Source: Pseudorhodoferax soli (GTDB taxonomy: Bacteria > Pseudomonadota > Gammaproteobacteria > Burkholderiales > Burkholderiaceae_C). Taken from it: a stretch of 64,000 bases of DNA. Position numbers and translations under genes: made by a program. Under the pieces are notes generated by a model. That model saw only the letters and a list, made by a program, of their open reading frames with translations. It did no database searches and was not told the DNA's origin. Location of the stretch: positions 310,001-374,000 of the forward strand of contig NZ_QPJK01000006.1 of the NCBI RefSeq assembly GCF_003337555.1. The letters run 5' to 3'. Shown here piece after piece: positions 25,933 to 34,708 of this stretch (position 1 is its first letter; each line of letters starts with the position of its first letter).

Positions 25933-26352
25933 TCAGGGCAGCGCGACGATGGCTTCGCCTGCGATCTTGGTCTGACCGTGCTGGTTGGTGCTGCGGATCT
26001 CGATGCGCACGCAGGCTTCGCCGCCGCTGTGCAGCTTCTCGACCACGTGCCCGCTGCAGCACATGGCATTGCCCAGCTGCGTGATGCCCTGGAAGCGCAC
26101 GTCAAAGCGCCGCAGCCGCGACTGCGGCGCCCAGGCCGTCAGCAAGCGGCCCAGCCACGCCATGCCCAGCATGCCCTGCGCGAACACGTCAGGCATGCCC
26201 GCGCGCCGCGCGAAGTCGGTGTCGATGTGGACCGGGTTGTGGTCGCCCGAGGCGCCGCCGAACAGCGCCAGCGTCGTGCGGTCCACCGGCGGCAGCTGCA
26301 GCGCCGGGAGCCGGTCGCCAATGTGCACGGTGTCGAAGTGGGGAGTGGCCAT
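25933..26352 (-). CDS. MaoC-like (R)-specific enoyl-CoA hydratase subunit
   Basis: A 139-residue hot-dog-fold protein carrying the hydratase-2 active-site motif SGDHNPVHID (about 35-44), whose Asp and His activate water. It is a single hot dog, so a dimer or a heterodimer with the next-door 26365-26805 product is expected. That split arrangement is known from ChsH1/H2 and HadAB-type hydratases. It lies 12 bases after its partner and 35 bases before the SDR gene. Confidence 0.87.
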   Translation of the reverse strand: MATPHFDTVHIGDRLPALQLPPVDRTTLALFGGASGDHNPVHIDTDFARRAGMPDVFAQGMLGMAWLGRLLTAWAPQSRLRRFDVRFQGITQLGNAMCCSGHVVEKLHSGGEACVRIEIRSTNQHGQTKIAGEAIVALP

Positions 26353-26364
26353 GGCGTGTGTCCT

Positions 26365-26805
26365 TCAGTTCCTGCAGACCAGCACGGTGCGCATCTCGGC
26401 CACCAGCTCGCCCATCTGGTTGGTGGCGCGCGAGGCCTTCACAACGAATTCGAGCGCGCCGTTCTTCTTGTCGTAGATGTCCTCGATGCGCGAACGCACC
26501 GTGATCGTGTCGCCGACGCAGGCCGCGCGGTGGTAGACGAAGCTCTGCTCGCCGTGCAGCAGCCTGGCCAGCGGAATGTCCAGGTCGGCCAGCATCTGCG
26601 TGTTGGCGCCCGAGTCGAGCTCGGCCGCGAACAGGAAGGTCGGCGGTGCGGGCAGATCGGCGTAGCCGGCATCGCGCGCGGCCGTGGTGTCGGTGTAGAC
26701 CGGGTCGGTCTCGCCGATGGCCTTGGCAAAGAACTGCAGCCGCGAGCGCTCGATCGGCAGCACCGAGGCCGCCAGCGCGTGGCCGATCCACTTTCTATCG
26801 ATCAT
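26365..26805 (-). CDS. MaoC N-terminal-type hydratase partner subunit
   Basis: A 146-residue protein of the FAS1-like/MaoC_dehydrat_N family. The N-terminal helix segment SRLQFFAKAIGETDPVYTD matches the family, but the catalytic Asp-His motif of the partner is replaced by ETDPVY. In heteromeric hydratases one subunit binds the acyl chain and the other carries the active site, and this would be the non-catalytic one. ATG 26805 is preceded by a GAGG element. The gene lies 10 bases after the thiolase. Confidence 0.83.
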   Translation of the reverse strand: MIDRKWIGHALAASVLPIERSRLQFFAKAIGETDPVYTDTTAARDAGYADLPAPPTFLFAAELDSGANTQMLADLDIPLARLLHGEQSFVYHRAACVGDTITVRSRIEDIYDKKNGALEFVVKASRATNQMGELVAEMRTVLVCRN

Positions 26806-26815
26806 GGAGCTGCCC

Positions 26816-27997
26816 TCAGACGCGTTCGTAGAGCGTGACCACGCAGGCGCCGCCCAGCCCCAGGTTGTGCTGCAGCGCCAGCCGCGCATTGGCGATCTGG
26901 CGCGCCTCGGCCGTGCCACGCAGCTGCTGCACGAGCTCGGTGCACTGGGCCAGGCCCGTCGCGCCCAGCGGGTGGCCCTTGGACAGCAGGCCGCCCGAGG
27001 GGTTGGTGACGACCTGGCCGCCATAGGTGTTGTCGCCATCGCAGACGAACTTCTCGGCGCCGCCCTCGGGGCACAGGCCCAGCGCCTCATAGCTCAGCAG
27101 CTCGTTGTGGGCGAAGCAGTCGTGCAGCTCCACCACGTCGATGTCCTGCGGGCCGACGCCGGCCGCCTCGTAGACCTGGCGCGCCGCGGTGCGGGCCATG
27201 CTGACGCCGACCACCTCGCGCATGTCGCGTGCGCCGAAGGTGGCAGGGCCGTCGGTCGTCATGGCCTGCGCCTTGATGCGCACGCTGCGGTCCAGCCCAT
27301 GGCGCGCGGCGAAATCCTCGGAACACAGGATCGCGGCGGCCGCGCCGCAGGTCGGCGGGCAGGCCATGAGCCGCGTCATCACGCCGGGCCACATGACCGG
27401 CGAGGCCATGACCTCCTCCTCGGTCACCACCGTGCGGAACAGCGCCACCGGGTTGTTCGCCGCATGCCGGCTGGCCTTGGCGCGGATCTTGGCGAAGGTC
27501 GACAGCTGTGTGCCGTACTGCTGCATGTGGGCCAGGCCGGCGCCGCCGAAGTAGCGCAGCGCCAGCGGGATCTCGGCGTGGCCGACCAGTTCTTCCGTGG
27601 CCTCGTCGAAGCGATCGAAGGGGCTCGGCCGGTCCTGGAACACGGCGCCCAGCGCGCCCGGGTTCATGTGCTCGAAGCCCAGCGCCAGCACGCACTCGGC
27701 CGCGCCGCTCGCCACCGCCTGGCGCGCCAGGAACAGCGCGGTCGAGCCGGTCGAGCAGTTGTTGTTGACGTTGACGATGGGGATGCCGGTCATGCCGACC
27801 TCGTACAGCGCGCGCTGGCCGGCGGTGGAGTCGCCGTAGACGTAGCCCACGTAGGCCTGCTGTACCTGCGCGTAGCCGATGCCGGCATCGGCCAGTGCGG
27901 CGGCGGTGGCCTGTGCGGCCATGTCGTGGTAGGGCGCATGGCGGCCCGGCTTGGCGAACGGGATCATGCCGACGCCGGTGACGTGGACGGGGTTCAT
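26816..27997 (-). CDS. Thiolase-family acetyl-CoA acyltransferase (SCPx type), copy 2
   Basis: A 393-residue paralogue of the thiolase at 23665. Long stretches are identical, including YVGYVYGDSTAGQRALYEVG, the nucleophile loop NNNCSTGS and the TNPSGGLLSKGHPLG loop. All catalytic Cys and His residues are kept. AGGAGA precedes ATG 27997. The enoyl-CoA hydratase gene upstream overlaps by 4 bases. Together with the adjacent hydratase pair and SDR it completes a chain-shortening cycle. Confidence 0.9.
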   Translation of the reverse strand: MNPVHVTGVGMIPFAKPGRHAPYHDMAAQATAAALADAGIGYAQVQQAYVGYVYGDSTAGQRALYEVGMTGIPIVNVNNNCSTGSTALFLARQAVASGAAECVLALGFEHMNPGALGAVFQDRPSPFDRFDEATEELVGHAEIPLALRYFGGAGLAHMQQYGTQLSTFAKIRAKASRHAANNPVALFRTVVTEEEVMASPVMWPGVMTRLMACPPTCGAAAAILCSEDFAARHGLDRSVRIKAQAMTTDGPATFGARDMREVVGVSMARTAARQVYEAAGVGPQDIDVVELHDCFAHNELLSYEALGLCPEGGAEKFVCDGDNTYGGQVVTNPSGGLLSKGHPLGATGLAQCTELVQQLRGTAEARQIANARLALQHNLGLGGACVVTLYERV

Positions 27998-28830
27998 GGG
28001 GTCTCCTGGTGGGTGGATTGGGCGTCCCCTGCCGTGGGCAGGCGGGGGTCGTTGAAGACTGGCGGGCGCTTGGCCATGAAGGCGTTGATGCCCTCGCGGC
28101 CGTCCGCCGACACGGCGCAGCGCAGCAGCGCCTCGCGCTCCAGCTGCAGGTGGGTGCGCAGGCCGTGCTGCAGCGCGCCGTCGCACAGCCGCTTGATGCC
28201 GCCGAGCGAACCGGTTGCTCCGCGCGCCAGCTGCAGCGCCAGTGCGCGGGCGGCACCCGGCAGGGCCTCGGCCTCGTGCAGCTCGTCCACGAGGCCCCAG
28301 CGCAGGCATTCCTCGGCCGCGATGGCGCGGTTGGTCATGAGGATCAGCTTGGCGCGTGCGGCGCCCGCGCGGCGTGCGAGGTAGTAGGAAGCGCCGAGGT
28401 CCGGGCTCAGCCCGATCGCCGAGTAGCCGCCGCGCAGCTTCATGGCCGGTGCGGCCAGCACGATGTCGGCGCACAGGGCGAGCGCGATGCCGGCGCCGCC
28501 GACCGGCCCGTGCACGGCGCTGACCACGGGCACCGGCAGCGTTGCCAGCGTGTGGATTGCCGGGTGCAGGGGATCGAGCATGGCGCGCACCAGCCGGTCC
28601 AGGTCGGCCTGGCGCTCGACGAACTCGCCGATGTCGCCGCCGGCGCAGAACTGCCTGCCCGTGGACGAGAGCAGCACGGCACCGATGTCGGCGCGCGACG
28701 CCTGGTCGATCGCGTCGGCCAGTGCGCGGCCGGCGGCGCTGTTCAGCGCGTTGGCGGCGGCAGGGCGGTTCAGGACGATGTGGCCCACGCCGTCCTCGAT
28801 GTGCCATTGCACCAGGGCTTCGGCCGGCAT
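27994..28830 (-). CDS. Enoyl-CoA hydratase/isomerase (crotonase family)
   Basis: A 278-residue crotonase-fold protein. The oxyanion-hole segment is CAGGDIGEF (about 62-70), and the second active-site loop HGPVGGAGIALAL is followed by SAIGLSPDLGASY. The position of the classical second glutamate reads Asp in SPDLG, as in several crotonase relatives with hydratase, isomerase or hydrolase activity. It ends four bases into the thiolase gene and starts one base after the ligase stop. Confidence 0.87.
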   Translation of the reverse strand: MPAEALVQWHIEDGVGHIVLNRPAAANALNSAAGRALADAIDQASRADIGAVLLSSTGRQFCAGGDIGEFVERQADLDRLVRAMLDPLHPAIHTLATLPVPVVSAVHGPVGGAGIALALCADIVLAAPAMKLRGGYSAIGLSPDLGASYYLARRAGAARAKLILMTNRAIAAEECLRWGLVDELHEAEALPGAARALALQLARGATGSLGGIKRLCDGALQHGLRTHLQLEREALLRCAVSADGREGINAFMAKRPPVFNDPRLPTAGDAQSTHQETP

Positions 28831-30387
28831 TCAGGCCACCTTCCTTTCGCGGCCTTCCCAGAAGGGCGCGCGCAGCTGCGTCTTCAGGATCTTGCCGGCG
28901 CCCGAGAGGGGCATCGCATCGATGAAGCTGACCTGGCGCGGACACTTGTAGCCCGCGATGCGCTCCTTGCAGTGCGCGACGATGGCAGCCTCGTCGACGC
29001 TGGCGCCGGGTTTGCGCACGATGAAGGCATGTACCAGCTCGCCCCACTGGTCGTTCGGAACGCCGATCACGGCGCAGCTGGCCACGGCGGGGTGCGCGGC
29101 CACGGCGCTCTCGACCTCGACGCTGTAGACGTTCTCGCCGCCGGTCACGATCATGTCCTTGATGCGGTCCACGATGAACAGGTAGCCGTCCTCGTCCATG
29201 CGCCCGCCGTCGCCCGTGAACATCCAGCCATCGCGCAGCGCAGCGGCCGTTTCGGCCGGCTTGTTCCAGTAGCCCAGCATGACGCCGGGACCGCGCACCG
29301 CGACCTCGCCGACCTCGCCGCGCGCCACCTCGTTGCCCATGGCGTCGACGACGCGCACCTCGCAGCCGATCGCCGCGCGCCCGGCCGAGCGGTGACGGCC
29401 CTTGCGGCGGCCGGCCTCGCGGTGCATGTCCTGCGAGAGCACCGTGGCCATGGGCGACAGCTCGGTCATGCCATAGAGCTGCGTGAAGCCCGCTGAGGGA
29501 ATGGCACGCATGGCGCGGTCCAGCAGCCCCTCGCTGATGGGCGAAGCGCCGTACAACACGTTGCGCAGGCTGCCGATGTCGAAACGGCCGATGTCCGGAT
29601 GGTCCACCAGCATCTGGATCATGGTGGGCACCAGCAGCGCCTCGGTCACGCCTTCGTCCTGGATGGTCCCGAGCACCGACACGGGGTCGAAGCGCGGCAC
29701 GATCACGTGCGTGCCGCCGCTTGCGAACATCGCGTTCATGAAGCAGCCGTCGGCCAGGTGGAACATGGGCGCCGTGTGCAGGCCGATGCAGCCGTGCTGC
29801 ACGGCGCCCTCGGCCACCACGCCGACGGCGTTGGAATACAACCCGCGGTGCGGCAGCATCACGCCCTTGGGCGAGCCGGTCGTGCCACCGGTGTAAAACA
29901 CCCCGGCCAGGTCCTCGCCGCCGCGCAGCGCGTCGTCGACCGGCTCGGCTTGCGCCAGCAGGGCCTCGTAGCCGAGCATGCCGTCGGGCGCGGGGCCATC
30001 GCCGACGTGGACCACGGTGTGCAGGCCGGGGCACCGGCCCCGCAGCTCGGCCACCATGGCGGCGTGGTGGTCGTCCACCAGCAGGATGCCGGTCTGGCAG
30101 TCTTCCAGCGAGAACGCGATCTCGGCCGGGCTCCAGCGCGTGTTGATCGGGTTCACCGCGCCGCCGGCCCAGTACACGCCGGGGTAGTACTCCAGATACC
30201 AGTCGGAGTTCAGTGACAGCATGCCGACGCGGTCGCCAGGCGCGACGCCCAGGCTGCGCAGCAGCCCACCGAGTCGCGCCACGCGCGCGCCGAGCTCGGC
30301 GAAGGTGCGCCGGCGCCCCTGGAAGACGGAGGCGATGGCGCCGGGCGTCTGCTGGACTGCGCGGCGCAGGCCTTGGGTGAGGTACAT
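28831..30387 (-). CDS. AMP-dependent acyl-CoA synthetase/ligase
   Basis: A 518-residue ANL ligase. Motifs in order are YTGGTTGSPKGVMLPH (P-loop), LYGMTELSP, FTGDGGRMDEDGY, DRIKDMIVTGGENVYSVEVE and the C-terminal lysine in LSGAGKILKTQLR. It activates a carboxylic acid to its CoA ester. Two ligases occur in this operon (the other at 31591-33126), so more than one acid or intermediate is probably activated. Confidence 0.9.
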   Translation of the reverse strand: MYLTQGLRRAVQQTPGAIASVFQGRRRTFAELGARVARLGGLLRSLGVAPGDRVGMLSLNSDWYLEYYPGVYWAGGAVNPINTRWSPAEIAFSLEDCQTGILLVDDHHAAMVAELRGRCPGLHTVVHVGDGPAPDGMLGYEALLAQAEPVDDALRGGEDLAGVFYTGGTTGSPKGVMLPHRGLYSNAVGVVAEGAVQHGCIGLHTAPMFHLADGCFMNAMFASGGTHVIVPRFDPVSVLGTIQDEGVTEALLVPTMIQMLVDHPDIGRFDIGSLRNVLYGASPISEGLLDRAMRAIPSAGFTQLYGMTELSPMATVLSQDMHREAGRRKGRHRSAGRAAIGCEVRVVDAMGNEVARGEVGEVAVRGPGVMLGYWNKPAETAAALRDGWMFTGDGGRMDEDGYLFIVDRIKDMIVTGGENVYSVEVESAVAAHPAVASCAVIGVPNDQWGELVHAFIVRKPGASVDEAAIVAHCKERIAGYKCPRQVSFIDAMPLSGAGKILKTQLRAPFWEGRERKVA

Positions 30388-30409
30388 GGTGGGTCTCCTT
30401 TGTCGTGGT

Positions 30410-31579
30410 TCAGGCGCCGTTGCGCTCGAGCGAGCGCGCGACGATTTCCTTCATGATCTCGCTCGCGCCGCCATAGATGCGCTGCACCCTGGCGTCGGCG
30501 TACAGGCGGGCGATGGGGTATTCGGTCATGTAGCCGTAGCCGCCGAACAGCTGCAGGCAGTCGTCCACGGCCCGGCCCAGGGTCTCGGTGGTCCACAGCT
30601 TGGCCATGGCCGCGGTGTCGGCGTCCATGGTGCCGGCGACCACGCGCGCGATGCAGTCGTCCACGAAGCGCCGGCCCACGGTGGCCTGGGTCTTCACTTC
30701 GGCCAGCTTGAAGCGCGTGTTCTGCAGCTCCAGCAGCGTCTTGCCGAAGGCGCGGCGCTCGCGCGTGTGGTCCAGCGTCATGCGCAGGGCGGCCTCGGTC
30801 GAGGCGATCGCGCTGACGGCGCACAGCGTGCGTTCGTACGGCAGCTCGTGCATGAGGTGGTAGAAGCCCAGTCCCTCGTGCCCGCCCAGCACGTTGTCCG
30901 CAGGCACGCGCACGCCGTCGAAGAACAGCTCGCTGGTGTCGGCCGCATGCTGGCCGAGCTTGTCGAGCACGCGGCCGACCGAGAACCCCGCGGCATCGCG
31001 CGTCTCCAGCAGCAACAGCGAGACGCCCTTGCTGCCGGCCGCCGGGTCGGTCTTGGTCACGACCACGATCAGATCGGCCATGGAACCGTTGGAGATGAAG
31101 ATCTTGCTGCCGTCGATGCGGTAGTGGTCACCTTCCAGCGTGGCGCGCGTGCGGATCGCCTGCAGGTCCGAGCCAGCGTTGGGCTCGGTCATCGCAATGG
31201 CGCCGATCCAATCGCCGCGCGCCATGCGCGGCAGGCAGCGGCGCTTTTGCTCTTCTGTGCCCTGGTGCAGGATGTAGTTGGCCGCGATCTGGTGCACGCT
31301 GACGCCGAAGCCGTAGTCCCCCGCGCGGGCCAGCTCCTCCATGAGCACGGCCACATGGGCGAAGCTGCCGCCGGCACCGCCGTAATCCTCGGGAATGTCG
31401 GCCAGCAGCAGACCGAGTGCGCCGGCCTTGTCCCAGACCGCCCGGTCCACATGCTGCTGGCGCGCAAAGCGCTGCTGGTGCGGCGCGATCTCTTCGGCCA
31501 CGAAGCGGCGCACCGTCTCGCGGTACAGGTCGAGGTCCGCGTCCGTCCAGGGACTGCGGTAGCTGGCAGGGGCGTTCAT
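30410..31579 (-). CDS. Acyl-CoA dehydrogenase
   Basis: A 389-residue FAD-dependent enzyme. FAD- and substrate-binding motifs include AMTEPNAGSDLQ (about 129-140), GSKIFISNG, RRAFGKTLLELQ, QLFGGYGYMTEYPIARLYADAR and IYGGASEIMKEI at the C-terminus. It forms the 2,3-double bond of acyl-CoA and passes electrons to ETF. GAGGAG lies before ATG 31579. It sits between the two CoA ligases and looks like a homotetrameric single-gene enzyme, in contrast to the pair at 44136-46399. Confidence 0.9.
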   Translation of the reverse strand: MNAPASYRSPWTDADLDLYRETVRRFVAEEIAPHQQRFARQQHVDRAVWDKAGALGLLLADIPEDYGGAGGSFAHVAVLMEELARAGDYGFGVSVHQIAANYILHQGTEEQKRRCLPRMARGDWIGAIAMTEPNAGSDLQAIRTRATLEGDHYRIDGSKIFISNGSMADLIVVVTKTDPAAGSKGVSLLLLETRDAAGFSVGRVLDKLGQHAADTSELFFDGVRVPADNVLGGHEGLGFYHLMHELPYERTLCAVSAIASTEAALRMTLDHTRERRAFGKTLLELQNTRFKLAEVKTQATVGRRFVDDCIARVVAGTMDADTAAMAKLWTTETLGRAVDDCLQLFGGYGYMTEYPIARLYADARVQRIYGGASEIMKEIVARSLERNGA

Positions 31580-31590
31580 GCGATGGCTCC

Positions 31591-33126
31591 TCAGGACTTG
31601 GCCGATGGCGTGCTGTAGCGCGCCACCAGCAGGAATTTCTGCACCTTGCCGGTGGCGGTGCGCGGCAGCGGGTCGGCCTGGAGCAGCACGCGTTTGGGTG
31701 TCTTGAAACCGGCCAGGCTGCGCCGGCACCAGGCCAGCAGCGCGTCGGGGTCCACGCTGTGGCCGGGCGCAGGCACCACCACGGCGCTCACGCTCTCGCC
31801 CCACAGCGGGTCGGGCAGGCCGATGACGGCGCAGTCGGCCACACCGTCGAAACGGAGGATGGCTTCCTCGACCTCACCCGCGTGCACGTTCTGGCCGCCG
31901 GTCACGATCACGTCCTTCAGCCGGCCGTTGATGAACAGGTAGCCCTCGTCGTCGAGTCGGCCCAGGTCACCGGTGTGCAACCAGCCGCCGCGGAAGGTTT
32001 CGGTGGTCTTGTCGGGGTTCTTGTAGTAGCCGGTGACGGTGCCGGGCGAACGGCCGATCACCGCGCCGGTCTGGCCCACGGGCACGTCGCGGCCGGCCTC
32101 GTCCACCACACGCACCTCGGCGAACAGGATGGGCTGGCCGACGGAATCGGGGCGGCGCACACGGTCCTCGGGCGTGCTGACCACCAGCGTGCTGGTCTCC
32201 TGCATGCCGTAGTACTCGTACAGGCGCGGACAGATGCGCGCCATCACGCCGTCGCGCACGGGCGAAGCCAGCAGCGAGCCGGCGAAGACCAGCGCGCGCA
32301 GCGAGCCCAGTTGCGCGCCGTCCAGCTCGGGCCGTGCCAGCAGCATGGCGCCCATGGTGGGCACCAGGTTGGTGATGGTCACGCGCTCGCGGCCGATCAG
32401 ATCGAGCGCCTGGCCCGCATCGAAGTTGGTCAGCACGTTGCGGCAGCCATACATCACGCCGCAGGCCACCCAGGCGAAGCCGACGCGGCCGTACATCGGG
32501 AACACCGTCATGACAACGTCCTCGCGCACCATGTGCAGCGCCTGGAACATGTTGGCGAAGGTGGCCGCGTTGTAGTGGCTGATCAGGTAGCACTTGGGCA
32601 GGCCGGTCGTGCCCGAGGTCAGGTTGAAATAGTAGGGGTCGTCTTCGTTCACCTGCACGGTGGGCTCGCTGGCCGACGCGGCGTCGAGCAGCGCCTCGTA
32701 GTCGTGCGTGCCGGCAGGCGTTGCGCCCTCGCCGAAGACCACCCGCACGCGCACCTGCGCCGCCAGGTCGGCGAACCTGCGCTCGCACAGCAGCGCCACT
32801 GCGCCGACCTCCTGCATCAACGCCAGCATTTCGACCGGCGCCAGCCGGTAGTTCAGCGGCAGGCCGACCAGGCCGGCCTTGGCCAGTGCGAAGTAGATCT
32901 CGGCGACCTCCGCGCGGTTGGTGCTCAGGAAGGCCACGCACTCTCCGGGGCACAAGCCCAGGGCCAGCAGGCCGTTGGCCAGACGGTTGCAGCGCGCGTT
33001 GGCCTGCGCGAAGCTGTAGCGGCGGCCCGTGGGCACGCAATGCCAGGCCTCGCGCTGCGCGAAGCGCACGGCCGCTGTGGCGAGCATGTTGCCCACCACC
33101 ATTTGTCCGAGGGCGGATTGGCGCAT
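31591..33126 (-). CDS. AMP-dependent acyl-CoA synthetase/ligase
   Basis: A 511-residue ANL ligase with LTSGTTGLPKCYLISH as P-loop, EYYGMQETS, HTGDLGRLDDEGY, GRLKDVIVTGGQNVHAGEVE and PRTATGKVQKFLL. A cysteine follows the P-loop lysine. Domain order and size are normal. It lies 11 bases from the acyl-CoA dehydrogenase and 11 from the crotonase gene upstream. Confidence 0.9.
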   Translation of the reverse strand: MRQSALGQMVVGNMLATAAVRFAQREAWHCVPTGRRYSFAQANARCNRLANGLLALGLCPGECVAFLSTNRAEVAEIYFALAKAGLVGLPLNYRLAPVEMLALMQEVGAVALLCERRFADLAAQVRVRVVFGEGATPAGTHDYEALLDAASASEPTVQVNEDDPYYFNLTSGTTGLPKCYLISHYNAATFANMFQALHMVREDVVMTVFPMYGRVGFAWVACGVMYGCRNVLTNFDAGQALDLIGRERVTITNLVPTMGAMLLARPELDGAQLGSLRALVFAGSLLASPVRDGVMARICPRLYEYYGMQETSTLVVSTPEDRVRRPDSVGQPILFAEVRVVDEAGRDVPVGQTGAVIGRSPGTVTGYYKNPDKTTETFRGGWLHTGDLGRLDDEGYLFINGRLKDVIVTGGQNVHAGEVEEAILRFDGVADCAVIGLPDPLWGESVSAVVVPAPGHSVDPDALLAWCRRSLAGFKTPKRVLLQADPLPRTATGKVQKFLLVARYSTPSAKS

Positions 33127-33137
33127 GGCGGCCTCCT

Positions 33138-33911
33138 TCAGGGCTGCGCCTTGGCCGCGAAGGCCGCGATGGCGCGCTTGTGGAAGCCGTCCGAGAAACA
33201 CGCCTTCTCCAGTGCGAGCGAGGTGTCGAGCACCAGGTTCACGGCCTCGCGCACGTGCTTGTTCAGCGCGGCCTTGGTCGATCGGATCGCCATGCGCGAG
33301 CCTTGGCACAGCCGCTCGGCGGTGGCCTGGGCTGTGGCCACGAGTTCGGCCGATGGCACCACGCGGTTGACCAGGCCGATGCGCTCGGCCTCCACGGCAT
33401 CCAGGCTGTCGCCGGTCATGAGGTACTCCTTGGCGCGCGACAGGCCGACCAGCAGTGGCCAGACCACCGCACCGCCGTCGCCGGCCGTGACGCCGATGCG
33501 CACGTGCGGGTCGGAGATCTTCGCGTCGTCGGCCATGTAGACCATGTCGCAGAACAGCGCCAGCGTGGCGCCCAGGCCGGCCGCCACGCCGTTGACGGCG
33601 GCGACGATGGGCTGCGGCAGCTCCGACAGGTCGACGATGATCTTGCGCGCCTCGACGAACAGCGCGTCGAGCTGCGCCGGCGTGATGTCGCGGAACCAGG
33701 CCAGGTCGCCGCCGGCCGAGAACGCACGGCCCTCGCCGGTCAGCACCACGGCGTCCACGCTGGCGTCCTGCGCGATCTGGGAGAACACGCGCGACAGTTC
33801 GGTGTGCAGCGTCGCGCTCACGGCGTTCAGCGCCTGCGGGCGGTCGATGCGCACCGTGAGCACGGCACCGGCCTGGCTGAAGCGCAGGGTCTTGTAGTGG
33901 GAGTAGGGCAT
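33138..33911 (-). CDS. Enoyl-CoA hydratase/isomerase (crotonase family)
   Basis: A 257-residue crotonase-family protein. The oxyanion segment is SAGGDLAWFRD, and NGVAAGLGATLAL is followed by DPHVRIGVTAGDGGAVVWP. The second region has Asp and Gly where hydratases have glutamate, so isomerase, hydrolase or lyase activity is possible. It is clearly paralogous to the protein at 46415-47209, which shares the AGDGGA...WP loop. ATG 33911 was chosen as the start of a normal-length protein. Confidence 0.85.
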   Translation of the reverse strand: MPYSHYKTLRFSQAGAVLTVRIDRPQALNAVSATLHTELSRVFSQIAQDASVDAVVLTGEGRAFSAGGDLAWFRDITPAQLDALFVEARKIIVDLSELPQPIVAAVNGVAAGLGATLALFCDMVYMADDAKISDPHVRIGVTAGDGGAVVWPLLVGLSRAKEYLMTGDSLDAVEAERIGLVNRVVPSAELVATAQATAERLCQGSRMAIRSTKAALNKHVREAVNLVLDTSLALEKACFSDGFHKRAIAAFAAKAQP

Positions 33912-33940
33912 GGCGGTCGGGAGGATGGGGAGGGGAAGAG

Positions 33941-34708
33941 TCAGCTGGCGGTGACGCCGGCATCGACCGTGAAGCTCGCGCCGGTCACGTAGGAGGCACG
34001 TGGCGAGCACAGCCACACCACCATGTCTGCGACCTCTTCGGGCCGCGCGAGCCGGCGGATGGCGGCGCGCTGCAGCCCGGCGTCGAGCAGCTTGTCGCTG
34101 AAGATGGCTTCCTCCCCCGTGGTCATCGGCGTGTCGATGTAGCCGGGGCAGACAGCGTTGATGCGGATGCCGTCGCGCCCGCACTCCAGCGCGGCGGCCT
34201 TGGTCAGCCCCACCACGCCGTGCTTGGCCGCGCAGTAGGCCGAACCGCCGAACGCGCCGCGCAGTCCCATGATGGAGGCGGTGTTGACGATGGCGCCGCC
34301 GCCCTGGCGCTGCATGGCCGGGATCTCGTGGCGCAGGCAATGGAACACGCCGCTCAGGTTCACGTCGATCACGCGCTGCCATTGCGCCGGACTGTGGTCC
34401 ACGGTGCGCAGCGGGTAGCCCGCGATGCCGGCGTTGTTGAAGGCGGCGTCCAGCCGCCCGTGCCGCGTCAGCGTCTGCGCCACCATGGCAGCGCAATCCT
34501 CGTCGCGCGTGACGTCCACGCGCAGCGCCGAGGCCTGGCCTGCGGCCGCACCGACCAGCCGCGCGGTCTCCTGCGCCGCCGCCTCGTCGATGTCGGCCGC
34601 CACCACAGTCCAGCCCTCGGCCGCCAGGCCCAGCGCCGTGGCGCGGCCGATGCCCGAACCGCCGCCCGTCACGATGGCCACCCGGCCCTGGATGCTGCCG
34701 GCCTGCAT
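33941..34708 (-). CDS. SDR-family dehydrogenase
   Basis: A 255-residue classical short-chain dehydrogenase: TGGGSGIG (about 14-21), DID after strand 2 (NAD preference), NNAG, catalytic Ser in TASIMG and YCAAK. C-terminal VTGASFTVDAG is typical. It would oxidise a hydroxyl group of an acyl-CoA or cyclic alcohol intermediate. Its ATG overlaps the stop of the receptor gene (ATGA at 34705-34708), so import and metabolism genes are co-translated. Confidence 0.88.
   Translation of the reverse strand: MQAGSIQGRVAIVTGGGSGIGRATALGLAAEGWTVVAADIDEAAAQETARLVGAAAGQASALRVDVTRDEDCAAMVAQTLTRHGRLDAAFNNAGIAGYPLRTVDHSPAQWQRVIDVNLSGVFHCLRHEIPAMQRQGGGAIVNTASIMGLRGAFGGSAYCAAKHGVVGLTKAAALECGRDGIRINAVCPGYIDTPMTTGEEAIFSDKLLDAGLQRAAIRRLARPEEVADMVVWLCSPRASYVTGASFTVDAGVTAS

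Noticed and set aside
23665-27997. Ltp2-type aldolases instead of thiolases
   Set aside because: Both keep the thiolase nucleophile cysteine, both histidines and the second cysteine, and no DUF35 partner gene is adjacent.
26816-30034. A single giant minus-strand protein across thiolase, hydratase and ligase
   Set aside because: Only the last 393 residues are a real protein (thiolase); the rest is out-of-frame reading of the ligase and hydratase genes.
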